A stretch of DNA of 64,000 nt. Origin: Bacillus sp. NEB1478. GTDB lineage: Bacteria > Bacillota > Bacilli > Bacillales > Fictibacillaceae. Shown piece by piece: positions 16,837 through 25,738 of the stretch; the first letter of the stretch is position 1, and the number at the start of each line of letters is the position of its first letter. Made by a program: the position numbers and the translations under genes. The stretch spans positions 186,001-250,000 of the forward strand of contig NZ_CP134049.1 of NCBI RefSeq assembly GCF_031582965.1. The letters run 5' to 3'. The notes beneath the pieces were generated by a model. That model saw nothing but the letters and a program-made list of their open reading frames with translations. It did no database searches and was not told the origin of the DNA.

Positions 16837-18969
16837 ATGAACGGCTTAATGATAGCTAACTGGCTTGCATTTCTTTTTGTAACCGCTTACGGACTATATT
16901 TATTCGCATATGTGGTTAAAACAAGATACGAATATATCAAGCTGGGGAAAAAAGTAGAGTTTGATCACACAGTACAAGAAAGAATTAAAGCTGTTTTAGT
17001 AAACGTATTTGGACAAAAGAAGCTTTTGAAAGATAAAAAAAGCGGAATCATACACGTTATGTTCTTTTACGGATTTATTCTTGTCCAGTTTGGAGCGATT
17101 GATTTTATCTGGAAAGGACTTAATCCAGGATCTCATTTGCCTCTAGGCCCGCTTTACCCAGGGTTTACGTTTTTTCAGGAAATTGTAACCTTCATGATTA
17201 TGGTTGCGGTTGTGTGGGCTTTTTATAGAAGGTACGTGGAAAAGCTCGTACGTCTGAAACGCGGTTTCAAAGCAGGGATGGTTCTATTATTTATCGGTGG
17301 TCTGATGCTTTCCGTTTTATTAGGGAATGCTTCCGAGATCATCTGGCATGACATGCCGTATGAATGGACAGCACCTATTGCATCAGGGCTTGCGTTTGTC
17401 CTTGGTTTTATAGGGAAAACAGGCGCGGTCGTCCTTTTCTACATCTCTTGGTGGATTCACTTATTATTCTTATTAACATTCCTTGTGTATGTACCTCAAT
17501 CGAAACATGCACATTTAATCGCCGGTCCTCTGAATGTATGGCTGGGCCGAAAAGATAAGGTCGGAAAGCTTGCTTCAATTAATTTTGAAGATGAAACACA
17601 AGAAGTTTTCGGCGTTAACAAAATCGAGGACTTCAATCAAAAGCAATTAGTTGATTTATATGCCTGTGTAGAATGCGGGCGCTGTACAAATGTCTGTCCG
17701 GCTACCGGAACAGGAAAGATGCTTTCTCCAATGGACATGATTGTTAAATTGCGTGATCACTTAACCGAGAAAGGTGCGGCTGTTACATCCCGTACACCTT
17801 GGATGCCTGCCTTTGCTTTCTCAAACACAAAAGGCAACCAGATTGCTTTTGAAGCAAGAGGAAAAGGGGCACAAGAAACCGCTGCAGCAACAGACGGATC
17901 ATCTGCACTTTCTTATGATGTGGCGATGATCGGTGAAGTCATGACAGAAGAAGAAATCTGGGCGTGTACGACTTGCCGTAACTGTGAAGATCAATGTCCG
18001 GTTATGAACGAACATGTTGATAAAATCATCGATATGCGCCGTTACCTCGTATTGACAGAAGGTAAAATGGACCCTGAAGCACAGCGTGCAATTAAAAATA
18101 TCGAGAAGCAAGGAAACCCTTGGGGGATCTCGAAAAAAGAGCGCGAAAACTGGCGCGAACTAAAAGAAGAAATCACAATTCCGACGGTTAAAGAGAAAGA
18201 AAAAGCGGGTGAGGAATTCGAGTATCTGTTCTGGGTAAGTTCCATGGGTGCTTATGATAACCGTTCGCAAAAGATTGCTCTTTCATTAGCGAAGATCATG
18301 AACGAAGCAGGCATTACGTTCGCGATCTTAGGAAACAAAGAGAAAAACTCGGGTGATACAGCTCGCCGCCTTGGGAATGAGTTCATGTTCCAAGAGATGG
18401 CGAATGCGAATATCGAATTGTTTAAAAAGCATGAAGTGAAGAAAATTATTACGATTGATCCGCATGCTTATAACACGTTTAAAAATGAATATCCTGAATT
18501 TGGTCTGGAAGCAGAAGTGTATCATCATACAGAACTTTTAGCTGAGTGGATCAAAGAAGGAAAGATTCAGCCGAAGCATGAAGTGAATGAAACAATCACG
18601 TACCATGATTCATGCTACTTAGGCCGTTACAACGAGGTTTACGAACCACCGCGCGATATTTTAAAAGCCATTCCAGGTGTGAAGGTCGTTGAGATGGATC
18701 GAAATCGTCAAAACGGCATGTGCTGTGGAGCAGGCGGCGGAATGATGTGGATGGAAGAAAAAGCAGGATCGCGTGTGAACGTGGCTCGTACAGAGCAGGC
18801 TCTTGCGGTTAGCCCAACCATGATCGGAAGCGGATGTCCTTATTGCTTAACGATGCTGAGTGATGGAACAAAAGCAAAAGAAGTAGAAGATCAAGTTCAA
18901 ACCTTAGACGTAGTAGAAATCTTAGAAAAATCATTATTCGGCTCACAAAAGCAAGAAATGGTTCAATAA
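16837..18969 (+). CDS. fadF: FadF-type membrane iron-sulfur oxidoreductase
   Basis: 710 residues combining an N-terminal membrane domain (about five helices up to residue 230), two 4Fe-4S motifs (CVECGRCTNVCP at about 276 and CTTCRNCEDQCP at about 377) and a C-terminal heterodisulfide-reductase-like part with CCG motifs (DSCYLGRYNE at about 590, GMCCGAGGG at about 627). It is the YwjF/FadF protein, thought to pass electrons from electron-transfer flavoprotein to the quinone pool during beta-oxidation. It heads an acyl-CoA degradation cluster, and its promoter carries a FadR-like palindrome. Confidence 0.93.
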   Translation: MNGLMIANWLAFLFVTAYGLYLFAYVVKTRYEYIKLGKKVEFDHTVQERIKAVLVNVFGQKKLLKDKKSGIIHVMFFYGFILVQFGAIDFIWKGLNPGSHLPLGPLYPGFTFFQEIVTFMIMVAVVWAFYRRYVEKLVRLKRGFKAGMVLLFIGGLMLSVLLGNASEIIWHDMPYEWTAPIASGLAFVLGFIGKTGAVVLFYISWWIHLLFLLTFLVYVPQSKHAHLIAGPLNVWLGRKDKVGKLASINFEDETQEVFGVNKIEDFNQKQLVDLYACVECGRCTNVCPATGTGKMLSPMDMIVKLRDHLTEKGAAVTSRTPWMPAFAFSNTKGNQIAFEARGKGAQETAAATDGSSALSYDVAMIGEVMTEEEIWACTTCRNCEDQCPVMNEHVDKIIDMRRYLVLTEGKMDPEAQRAIKNIEKQGNPWGISKKERENWRELKEEITIPTVKEKEKAGEEFEYLFWVSSMGAYDNRSQKIALSLAKIMNEAGITFAILGNKEKNSGDTARRLGNEFMFQEMANANIELFKKHEVKKIITIDPHAYNTFKNEYPEFGLEAEVYHHTELLAEWIKEGKIQPKHEVNETITYHDSCYLGRYNEVYEPPRDILKAIPGVKVVEMDRNRQNGMCCGAGGGMMWMEEKAGSRVNVARTEQALAVSPTMIGSGCPYCLTMLSDGTKAKEVEDQVQTLDVVEILEKSLFGSQKQEMVQ

Positions 18970-19022
18970 ATGAATAAAAGTCGCCAGTTAAATCTGGCGG
19001 CTTCCCTAATGAACAGAAGTCG

Positions 19023-19040
19023 ACTGAGCGTTCGCTCGGT
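19023..19040 (+). promoter_or_regulatory. 18-bp palindrome between fadF and thiolase gene
   Basis: ACTGAGCG-TT-CGCTCGGT, arms matching at 7 of 8 positions. It has the same 8+2+8 layout and shared positions (ACTGA..G.TC..TC..T) as the site at 16719, so it may be a second operator for one TetR regulator. It could instead be a short terminator, since TTTTT follows. Confidence 0.5.
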
Positions 19041-19080
19041 TTTTGTAAGCGTTTACTAAATGACACTGGGAGGTTTTAAT

Positions 19081-20262
19081 ATGACAAAGTCAGTTATCGT
19101 CAGTGGTGCTCGGACGCCTGTTGGTAAGTTTGGCGGGGGATTAAGTACATTAACTGCTTCAGATCTTGGCGGTATCGCAATTAAAGAAGCACTTCACCGT
19201 GCAAATGTTTCACCTGAATCAGTTGATGAAGTCATTTTAGGCTGTGTCCTTCAAGGCGGCCAAGGTCAGATTCCTTCACGTCAAGCGGCGCAAAAAGCGG
19301 GATTGCCTTGGGAAACAAAGACGGAAACGATTAACAAAGTCTGTGCATCAGGACTTCGTTCGATCACACTTGCAGATCAAATTATCCGAGCTGGTGATGA
19401 AGAAGTGATTGTAGCAGGCGGAATGGAATCGATGAGCAACGCACCGTACATTATGCCGAAAGCCCGCTGGGGTTTTCGTATGGGTGACAGCACAGTAAAA
19501 GACTTGATGGTTCATGACGGATTAACTTGTACATTTACTGGCGTGCATATGGGGATCTACGGAAACGATGTAGCGAAAGAGATGGAGATCTCCCGTGAGC
19601 GTCAAGATGAGTGGGCGTTTCGCAGTCATGATTTAGCGAATAAAGCAATCGAAAACGGCATTTTTGCTGAAGAGATTGTTCCGGTTGAAGTGCCGCAGCG
19701 GAAAGGAGATCCGATTCTGGTTTCTCGAGATGAGTCACCACGAAAAGATACTTCAGTAGAATCACTTGCAAAATTACGTCCAGTATTTTCGCAAGATGGC
19801 ACGATTACAGCAGGTAATGCACCTGGTGTAAATGATGGGGCTGCCGCGGTTGTTGTTATGAGTGCGGAACGAGCAGCTAAAGAAGGCAAAGAAGTGATGG
19901 CGACGATTTTAGGACATACGGCTATCGCAGTTGAAGCGAAAGATTTTCCGAAGACTCCAGGACTTGTAATTACAGAACTTTTGAAGAAAACAGGAAAATC
20001 ACTTGAAGAAATCGACCTTTTTGAAATCAATGAAGCATTTGCAGCAGTAGCATTAACAAGTGCTGAGCTTGCTGGTCTTGATCTTGAAAAAGTGAACGTA
20101 AACGGTGGTGCGGTTGCACTCGGTCACCCGATTGGGGCTAGCGGCACACGCATCGTACTTACATTAATACATGAGCTTAAAAGACGAGGTGGCGGACTTG
20201 GGATCGCATCGATTTGCTCAGGCGGCGGCCAAGGCGACGCTATCTTAGTAGAAGTGAAATAA
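19081..20262 (+). CDS. mmgA: Acetyl-CoA C-acetyltransferase (thiolase)
   Basis: 393-residue thiolase. Nucleophile Cys in [11 protein letters not shown] (about 88), the EINEAFA segment, GHPIGASG (about 350) and the second catalytic Cys in [10 protein letters not shown] (about 380) are all present. It either cleaves acetoacetyl-CoA or condenses two acetyl-CoA. GGGAGG precedes ATG 19081; an in-frame ATG at 19060 lacks one. It is followed 15 bp later by the hydroxyacyl-CoA dehydrogenase, giving the same order as mmgA-mmgB of B. subtilis. Confidence 0.93.
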   Translation: MTKSVIVSGARTPVGKFGGGLSTLTASDLGGIAIKEALHRANVSPESVDEVILGCVLQGGQGQIPSRQAAQKAGLPWETKTETINKVCASGLRSITLADQIIRAGDEEVIVAGGMESMSNAPYIMPKARWGFRMGDSTVKDLMVHDGLTCTFTGVHMGIYGNDVAKEMEISRERQDEWAFRSHDLANKAIENGIFAEEIVPVEVPQRKGDPILVSRDESPRKDTSVESLAKLRPVFSQDGTITAGNAPGVNDGAAAVVVMSAERAAKEGKEVMATILGHTAIAVEAKDFPKTPGLVITELLKKTGKSLEEIDLFEINEAFAAVALTSAELAGLDLEKVNVNGGAVALGHPIGASGTRIVLTLIHELKRRGGGLGIASICSGGGQGDAILVEVK

Positions 20263-20277
20263 GGGAGGTAAAAAGAA

Positions 20278-21129
20278 GTGAGCATTCAACAAATTATGGT
20301 GATCGGCGCAGGACAAATGGGTTCAGGTATCGCCCAAGTATGCGCGATGGCAGGTTATGACGTGATTTTGCATGATATTAAAGAGGAATTTGTACAAAAA
20401 GGGATCGGAAATATCCAAAAGAACTTAAACCGTCAAGTTGAAAAAGGCCGTATGGAAGAGGGGGAAAAAGAAAAAATCCTTTCTCGCCTGACTTCTTCTG
20501 TCTCTTTAGAAAATGCCTCTAAAGCTGACCTTGTTATTGAAGCAATCGTTGAAAACATGGAAGTAAAAACACAATTGTTTAAGATGCTGGACCAATATGC
20601 ACCAGATCATACGATTTTAGCGTCAAACACATCATCTCTTCCAATCACAGAAATTGCAGCAGCGACAGCGCGTCCGGAAAAAGTAATCGGTATGCATTTC
20701 ATGAACCCGGTACCGGTTATGAAACTTGTAGAAATCATTCGTGGTCTGCAAACAGCCGATGATGTGTATGAAACGATCGAAGCGGTTTCGAAAAAGCTTC
20801 AAAAAGTACCTGTAGAAGTAAACGACTTTCCAGGATTCATCTCAAACCGAATTTTAATGCCGATGATCAACGAAGCGATTTTCGCGGTTTATGAAGGAGT
20901 AGCAACACCAGAAGCAGTGGACGAAATTATGAAACTCGGAATGAACCACCCGATGGGACCGCTGACACTCGCAGACTTTATCGGACTCGACACATGTCTG
21001 TACATTATGGAAACACTGCAAGAAGGCTTCGGTGATGATAAGTATCGTCCATGTCCGCTTTTAAGAAAATACGTTAAAGCTGGATGGTTGGGTAAGAAGT
21101 CTGGCAAAGGTTTCTACACCTACGCTTAA
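20278..21129 (+). CDS. mmgB: 3-hydroxybutyryl-CoA dehydrogenase
   Basis: 283 residues; N-terminal NAD-binding GAGQMGSGIAQVCA (about 8-21), catalytic His in GMHFMNPVPVMKLVE (about 138), and C-terminal GWLGKKSGKGFYTY. It oxidises 3-hydroxybutyryl-CoA to acetoacetyl-CoA in beta-oxidation. The GTG start has GGGAGG upstream. A 420-bp repeat-bearing gap separates it from the acyl-CoA dehydrogenases. Confidence 0.94.
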   Translation: MSIQQIMVIGAGQMGSGIAQVCAMAGYDVILHDIKEEFVQKGIGNIQKNLNRQVEKGRMEEGEKEKILSRLTSSVSLENASKADLVIEAIVENMEVKTQLFKMLDQYAPDHTILASNTSSLPITEIAAATARPEKVIGMHFMNPVPVMKLVEIIRGLQTADDVYETIEAVSKKLQKVPVEVNDFPGFISNRILMPMINEAIFAVYEGVATPEAVDEIMKLGMNHPMGPLTLADFIGLDTCLYIMETLQEGFGDDKYRPCPLLRKYVKAGWLGKKSGKGFYTYA

Positions 21130-21193
21130 AAACTAGTATACACATCGAATTTCGGCGTTAATTTTGTCCTTGCGGTGCTCATGTAGAGCAAAA

Positions 21194-21206
21194 GGGGTCT
21201 GACCCC
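21194..21206. repeat. GGGGTC-T-GACCCC palindrome
   Basis: Perfect 13-bp palindrome 65 bp after mmgB; one of five related palindromes in the window. Confidence 0.6.
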
Positions 21207-21239
21207 ACAAAAAGACAAAACGCTATTTTGTCTTTTTGA
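21207..21239 (+). terminator. Terminator-like hairpin after mmgB
   Basis: AAAAAGACAAAA and its perfect complement around a 5-base loop. It is AT-rich, so termination strength is uncertain. Confidence 0.55.
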
Positions 21240-21290
21240 GAAGGAAAGCTCTTTAATAGTTATATATTGCTGGATCTTAAGATAGATAGA

Positions 21291-21538
21291 TCCAGCTTCA
21301 GCGGCTAAAAGCTCGAGGTCACATTCTCTCCCTCCTAGGATACAAAAAGCGTATCCGTTGTCAGGAGATTATGTGCTTGTCGCTTTTGGGCGAGCCGCTT
21401 CAGCATTTCGAGATGTCCAGCTTCAATGACCAGCCCCTCGAGGTCACATTCCTCTTTCCCTATGACACAAAAAGCGTGTCTTCAGTCAAGAGTTATGTGC
21501 TTGTCATGGCTAAACGGTCATTTCAGCATTTCAAAGAG
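21291..21538. repeat. Tandem pair of a 125-bp structured repeat
   Basis: Copy 1 (21291-21415) and copy 2 (21416 to about 21538) both run TCCAGCTTCA ... CTCGAGGTCACATTC ... ACAAAAAGCGT ... TTATGTGCTTGTC ... TTTCAGCATTTC. The inner hairpin covaries: GATAC/GTATC in copy 1, GACAC/GTGTC in copy 2. Similar sequences are common in Bacillus intergenic DNA (from memory). The upstream extension of the next open frame through this element is not coding. Confidence 0.8.
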
Positions 21539-21553
21539 AAATGGGGAGAGTCC

Positions 21554-22693
21554 ATGAACCTCGTGTTTACGGAAGAGCAAAAGATGATGCAGAAGATGGT
21601 ACGGGATTTTGCAGAAAAAGAGATTAGACCGGCTATCGAAGAAATGGAAGAGACGGAAAAGTTTCCGCGTCATCTGATCAATAAAATGGCAGAGCTTGGG
21701 CTGATGGGGATACCAATTCCTGAAGAGTATGGCGGAGCAGGGATGGATTTCACCTCCTACATCATCGCGATCAACGAGTTATCGAAGGTCAGTGCGACAG
21801 TTGGTGTCATTTTATCAGTTCATACAAGCGTTGGAACGAATCCGATCCTTTATTTTGGAAATGAAGAACAAAAGAGAAAATACATTCCTAAGCTAGCGAG
21901 TGGAGAGTACCTTGGTGCGTTCGGATTAACAGAACCGAGTTCAGGTTCTGATGCAGCAAGCTTAAAAACAAGAGCAGTAAAACATGGTGATCATTATGTG
22001 CTGAACGGTTCAAAAATTTTCATCACGAATGCAGGCGAAGCGGATGTGTATATCGTGTTTGCTTCAACAGCTCCTGATAAAGGAAGCTACGGCATTTCCG
22101 CCTTTATTGTAGACAAAGATACACCAGGATTTTCAGTAGGAAAAAAAGAGAAAAAAATGGGGCTGTACGGATCGAATACGTGCGAAATCGTTTTCGAGGA
22201 TGCGCGTGTACCTGCTGAAAACTTGCTGGGCAATGAAGGGGAAGGCTTTAGAATCGCGATGAGCAACTTGGACACTGGCCGGATCGGAATCGCGGCACAA
22301 TCACTTGGAATCGCTGAAGCGGCTCTCGAATATGCAACAAAATATGCAAAAGAAAGAAAACAGTTTGGCAAGCCGATCGGTGCAAATCAAGGGTTAGCAT
22401 TTAAGCTGGCGGATATGGCAACGGCGGTGGAGGCGGCTAAACTTTTAACGTATAGAGCAGCAGATTTGAAAACAAACAATTTATCATGTGGAAAAGAAGC
22501 ATCGATGGCTAAATTGTATGCTTCAGAAACGGCAATGAAATCGGCAATCGAAGCCGTGCAAATATACGGTGGATATGGCTACACGAAGGAATATCCAGTT
22601 GAGCGATTGTTCCGGGATGCGAAAGTGTGTCAGATCTATGAGGGAACCAGCGAGATTCAGCGTATGGTACTCAGTAAACACCTACTAGGGTAA
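21554..22693 (+). CDS. Acyl-CoA dehydrogenase (first of two)
   Basis: 379-residue FAD enzyme that introduces the alpha,beta double bond in short or branched acyl-CoA. FAD and substrate motifs [12 protein letters not shown] and [10 protein letters not shown] are visible, and the catalytic Glu lies in [10 protein letters not shown] near residue 364. ATG 21554 has GGGGAGAG upstream and matches the usual family start; the frame open from 21371 only runs through a repeat. It corresponds in position to mmgC. It is followed 16 bp later by a second, similar dehydrogenase of identical length. Confidence 0.93.
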   Translation: MNLVFTEEQKMMQKMVRDFAEKEIRPAIEEMEETEKFPRHLINKMAELGLMGIPIPEEYGGAGMDFTSYIIAINELSKVSATVGVILSVHTSVGTNPILYFGNEEQKRKYIPKLASGEYLGAFGLTEPSSGSDAASLKTRAVKHGDHYVLNGSKIFITNAGEADVYIVFASTAPDKGSYGISAFIVDKDTPGFSVGKKEKKMGLYGSNTCEIVFEDARVPAENLLGNEGEGFRIAMSNLDTGRIGIAAQSLGIAEAALEYATKYAKERKQFGKPIGANQGLAFKLADMATAVEAAKLLTYRAADLKTNNLSCGKEASMAKLYASETAMKSAIEAVQIYGGYGYTKEYPVERLFRDAKVCQIYEGTSEIQRMVLSKHLLG

Positions 22694-22709
22694 GAGGGAG
22701 AGAATAGTT

Positions 22710-23849
22710 ATGCAATTTTTATTATCAGAAGAACATGAAATGATCCGTAAGATGGTACGTGATTTTGCGAAGAACGAAGTAGAACCGACTGCAGCAGAAA
22801 GAGACGAGGAAGAGCGTTTTGACCGTGCGATTTTTGATCAAATGGGTGAGCTTGGACTTTGCGGGATTCCGTGGCCTGAAGAGTACGGCGGGATTGGCGG
22901 CGATTTTCTTGGCTACGTAATTGCAGTAGAAGAACTTTCACGCGTTTGTGCGTCAGTAGGGGTAACCCTTTCTGCACATACATCACTTGCTGGGTGGCCG
23001 ATCTTCAAATTCGGAAATGAAGAGCAGAAGCAAAAGTTCCTTCGTCCAATGGCAGAAGGAAAGAAAATCGGAGCATACGGTTTAACTGAGCCGGGTTCAG
23101 GTTCTGATGCTGGAAATATGAAAACAACAGCGAAAAAAGACGGCGATGAGTACATCATCAATGGATCAAAAATTTTCATCACGAACGCTGGCGATGCTGA
23201 GATCTATGTTGTGTTTGCGCGTACAGATATTGAAGCAGGAACAAGAGGCGTTTCAGCATTTATCGTTGAAAAAGGAACACCTGGATTTTCATTTGGTAAA
23301 AAAGAAAAGAAACTCGGGATTCGTTCATCACCGACATTAGAGATCATTTTCGAAGATTGCCGTGTTCCTGCTGAAAACTTGCTTGGTAAAGAAGGCGAAG
23401 GATTCAAAATTGCAATGATGACACTTGATGGCGGACGTAATGGAATTGCAGCTCAAGCTGTCGGGATCGCGCAAGGTGCACTCGATGCATCCGTTACTTA
23501 TGCGAAAGAACGCAAACAGTTTGGGAAAGCCATCGGGGCGAACCAAGGAATTGGATTCAAGCTTGCCGATATGGCGACTAAAGTAGAAGCAGCAAGACTT
23601 TTAACTTATCAAGCGGCTTGGAGAGAGTCTGAAGGTCTTCCATACGGAAAAGAATCTGCGATGTCGAAGCTTTTTGCAGGAGACATTGCGATGGAAGTTA
23701 CAACAGATGCCGTGCAAGTATTCGGCGGTTACGGGTATACAAAAGAGTATCCAGTAGAACGTTACATGCGTGATGCGAAAATCACACAGATCTACGAAGG
23801 AACACAAGAAATTCAGCGTCTCGTTATTTCTAAGATGCTTTTAAAATAG
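22710..23849 (+). CDS. acdA: Acyl-CoA dehydrogenase (second of two)
   Basis: 379 residues, collinear with the preceding paralogue over the whole length. It has [22 protein letters not shown] and the catalytic [10 protein letters not shown] near residue 364. This is the copy that matches B. subtilis AcdA in order (fadF ... acdA ... rpoE). GAGGGAGAG precedes the ATG. Different substrate ranges for the two copies (straight against branched short chain) are likely but not shown by the sequence. Confidence 0.93.
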   Translation: MQFLLSEEHEMIRKMVRDFAKNEVEPTAAERDEEERFDRAIFDQMGELGLCGIPWPEEYGGIGGDFLGYVIAVEELSRVCASVGVTLSAHTSLAGWPIFKFGNEEQKQKFLRPMAEGKKIGAYGLTEPGSGSDAGNMKTTAKKDGDEYIINGSKIFITNAGDAEIYVVFARTDIEAGTRGVSAFIVEKGTPGFSFGKKEKKLGIRSSPTLEIIFEDCRVPAENLLGKEGEGFKIAMMTLDGGRNGIAAQAVGIAQGALDASVTYAKERKQFGKAIGANQGIGFKLADMATKVEAARLLTYQAAWRESEGLPYGKESAMSKLFAGDIAMEVTTDAVQVFGGYGYTKEYPVERYMRDAKITQIYEGTQEIQRLVISKMLLK

Positions 23850-23951
23850 ATTTTGCTCAAGGTTTAGGAGTGGGATGTTAGGAAGAAGTTTTTTTCAGTT
23901 CTTCCGTGAAAAGTTTTTTCTATGAAATATTTGCGACAGTACTCCTTTGAA

Positions 23952-24117
23952 GTTGATTGGAGTAGAAGGTGCGAGACTCCTGCGGGACAGGCGGGCAGGT
24001 GAGACACTTATACGTGAAACGTACGAATGTGGCTCACCGCTTGCCCCGCGGAAAGCGAGCATCCTGAAGCGCAAATCAACCACCCATTTTAATAGGTCTA
24101 ACAAAGTTTACGAAAAA
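23952..24117 (+). repeat. Structured GTTGATT...AATCAAC repeat element, copy 1
   Basis: Begins GTTGATTGGAG, contains GTGCGAGACTCCTGCGGG, a central variable hairpin and CCCCGCGGAAAGCGAGCA, and ends AATCAACCAC, with a flank ACAAAGTTTACGAAAA. It is over 85% identical by eye to the inverted copy at 47770. Its complementary ends and inner arms predict a long folded RNA or cruciform. Confidence 0.85.
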
Positions 24118-24132
24118 CGTCTGGAGGAAACC

Positions 24133-25089
24133 ATGCATCCATTAGCTGCAAGATTCGAGAAAAAAGACGAACGGGCACTTGCCAAGGCAATCACAGTGGC
24201 TGAAAATAACGGTCCTAATCGGCTAGAGCTGCTAAAGAGCATCTATCCGATGCAAAAAGGAGCTCACTGGATCGGTATTACAGGTTCTCCTGGTGCCGGG
24301 AAAAGCTCACTCGTTAACCGTCTTATTACCTTTCTTCGCAAAAAAGGATTAACGGTTGCGGTCGTAGCAGTTGACCCGACAAGTCCTTTTAGCGGCGGCT
24401 CGATCCTCGGAGACCGTGTAAGAATGGCTGACCATTTTACAGATCCGGGTGTGTTCATCCGCAGTATGGGGACACGTGGAAGTCTCGGAGGCCTGTCCCG
24501 GTCGACGAAGGAAACGGTAAGGCTGATGGATGCGTATGGTTTTGATGTGATACTGATTGAAACGGTAGGAGTCGGCCAATCTGAACTCGACATTATGAAA
24601 CTTGCAGACTCGGTAGCAGTTGTACTGAATCCGGGAAGCGGGGATGTCGTTCAAGTGTTCAAAGCGGGAATCATGGAAATCGCGGATCTTTTTGTCGTCA
24701 ATAAAGCTGATATGCCAGGTGTACCGAAGCTATTAGCGGAGATTGAAGCGATGCTCGATCTTGTGAAGCATGATAGTCCGTACAGACCGCCTGTCGTACA
24801 GACGATTTCTACACAAAATATAGGATTACAAGAGATGTGGGATGCACTCTTAGCTCACAAAACGTATTTAATAGATAGTGGAGAAGGAACAGAACGGAAG
24901 CTTGCCAATTTAAAAGTTGAAGTGATGGAAGTGGTTCAGCATGAACTTTTCCAGCAAGTTTGGGCACAAGAACAGAAAAACGGATTCTCCTGGCTGACCG
25001 ACTTACAAGATGGCACTACAGACCCTTATACAGCAGCAGAACAAATCCTGTTACAACGAAATCAGCCGGCAGACAGGGAAGAGAAATGA
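24133..25089 (+). CDS. meaB: MeaB/ArgK-type GTPase, acyl-CoA mutase chaperone
   Basis: 318-residue G3E-family P-loop GTPase. Walker A is GSPGAGKSS (about 50), with DPTSPFSGGSILGDRVRM, the ETVGVGQSE segment and NKAD (about 198) for guanine recognition. MeaB proteins protect and reload adenosylcobalamin mutases. ATG 24133 has CTGGAGG upstream; the frame open from 23947 runs through the repeat element and is not coding. The next mutase, IcmF, already contains its own G-domain, so this protein may serve another mutase. Confidence 0.9.
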   Translation: MHPLAARFEKKDERALAKAITVAENNGPNRLELLKSIYPMQKGAHWIGITGSPGAGKSSLVNRLITFLRKKGLTVAVVAVDPTSPFSGGSILGDRVRMADHFTDPGVFIRSMGTRGSLGGLSRSTKETVRLMDAYGFDVILIETVGVGQSELDIMKLADSVAVVLNPGSGDVVQVFKAGIMEIADLFVVNKADMPGVPKLLAEIEAMLDLVKHDSPYRPPVVQTISTQNIGLQEMWDALLAHKTYLIDSGEGTERKLANLKVEVMEVVQHELFQQVWAQEQKNGFSWLTDLQDGTTDPYTAAEQILLQRNQPADREEK

Positions 25090-25098
25090 GGGAGGCCA

Positions 25099-25722
25099 TT
25101 GGGAAGAAAAGAAGTACCTTCACTTGTTAAAGACGAAAAATTAATTCAAAAACGCCGTGAAGAAATGGTAAAAGCGGCGGTATCCCTTTTTAAAAAGAAC
25201 GGATTTCACAGGACGACGACCCGTGAAATTGCAAAAGCTTCAGGATTCAGCATTGGAACGCTTTACGAATATATCCGCTCAAAGGAAGATATTTTGTATC
25301 TCGTCTGTGACAGCATCTATGACGGCGTAAAGGCAAGACTGAAGCAGGATATCAATGAGGATGACAGCGGAATAACAGGCGTGGAACGAGCAATCACGGC
25401 TTATTTTAAAGTGATGGATGACATGCAGGATGAGGTGCTCGTCATGTATCAGGAAGCAAAATCTCTATCTGCCGAAGCGTTGCCGTATGTGTTGAAAAAA
25501 GAACTAGAGATGACAGCAATCTTTGAAAAACTTTTAGCTAAATCCGTTTTAGAAGGTGAGCTGGATTTAAGCGATAAAGAGATTCAGGCCGCTGCTCATA
25601 ACATTTTGATCATCGGTCAGATGTGGACGTTCAGACGGTGGGCCTTGCAAAAGATGTACACGATTGAAGAATATACACAATTACAGCTCCAGCAATTGCT
25701 TCACGGCATAAAAGGAGCATAA
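25099..25722 (+). CDS. TetR family transcriptional regulator
   Basis: 207 residues with an N-terminal helix-turn-helix ([28 protein letters not shown], about 36-63) and a ligand-binding C-terminal domain typical of acyl-CoA-responsive TetR regulators. It lies between meaB and icmF in the same operon. The palindromes at 16719 and 19023 are candidate operators. The TTG start has GGGAGG only 3 bases upstream, which is unusually close; the next ATG is codon 23 and would cut into the DNA-binding domain. Confidence 0.87.
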   Translation: MGRKEVPSLVKDEKLIQKRREEMVKAAVSLFKKNGFHRTTTREIAKASGFSIGTLYEYIRSKEDILYLVCDSIYDGVKARLKQDINEDDSGITGVERAITAYFKVMDDMQDEVLVMYQEAKSLSAEALPYVLKKELEMTAIFEKLLAKSVLEGELDLSDKEIQAAAHNILIIGQMWTFRRWALQKMYTIEEYTQLQLQQLLHGIKGA

Positions 25723-25738
25723 CGAAAGGATGAAAACG

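Noticed and set aside
21371..21553. N-terminal extension of the first acyl-CoA dehydrogenase
   Set aside because: The extra codons lie in the tandem 125-bp repeat. ATG 21554 has its own ribosome site and gives the standard family length.
23952..24117. MITE with a transposase partner
   Set aside because: The ends are complementary but no target-site duplication was evident and no transposase is in the window. It was kept as a repeat of unknown mobility.
23947..24132. N-terminal extension of MeaB
   Set aside because: It is translated from the GTTGATT repeat element, whose other copies are non-coding and inverted. ATG 24133 has CTGGAGG upstream.
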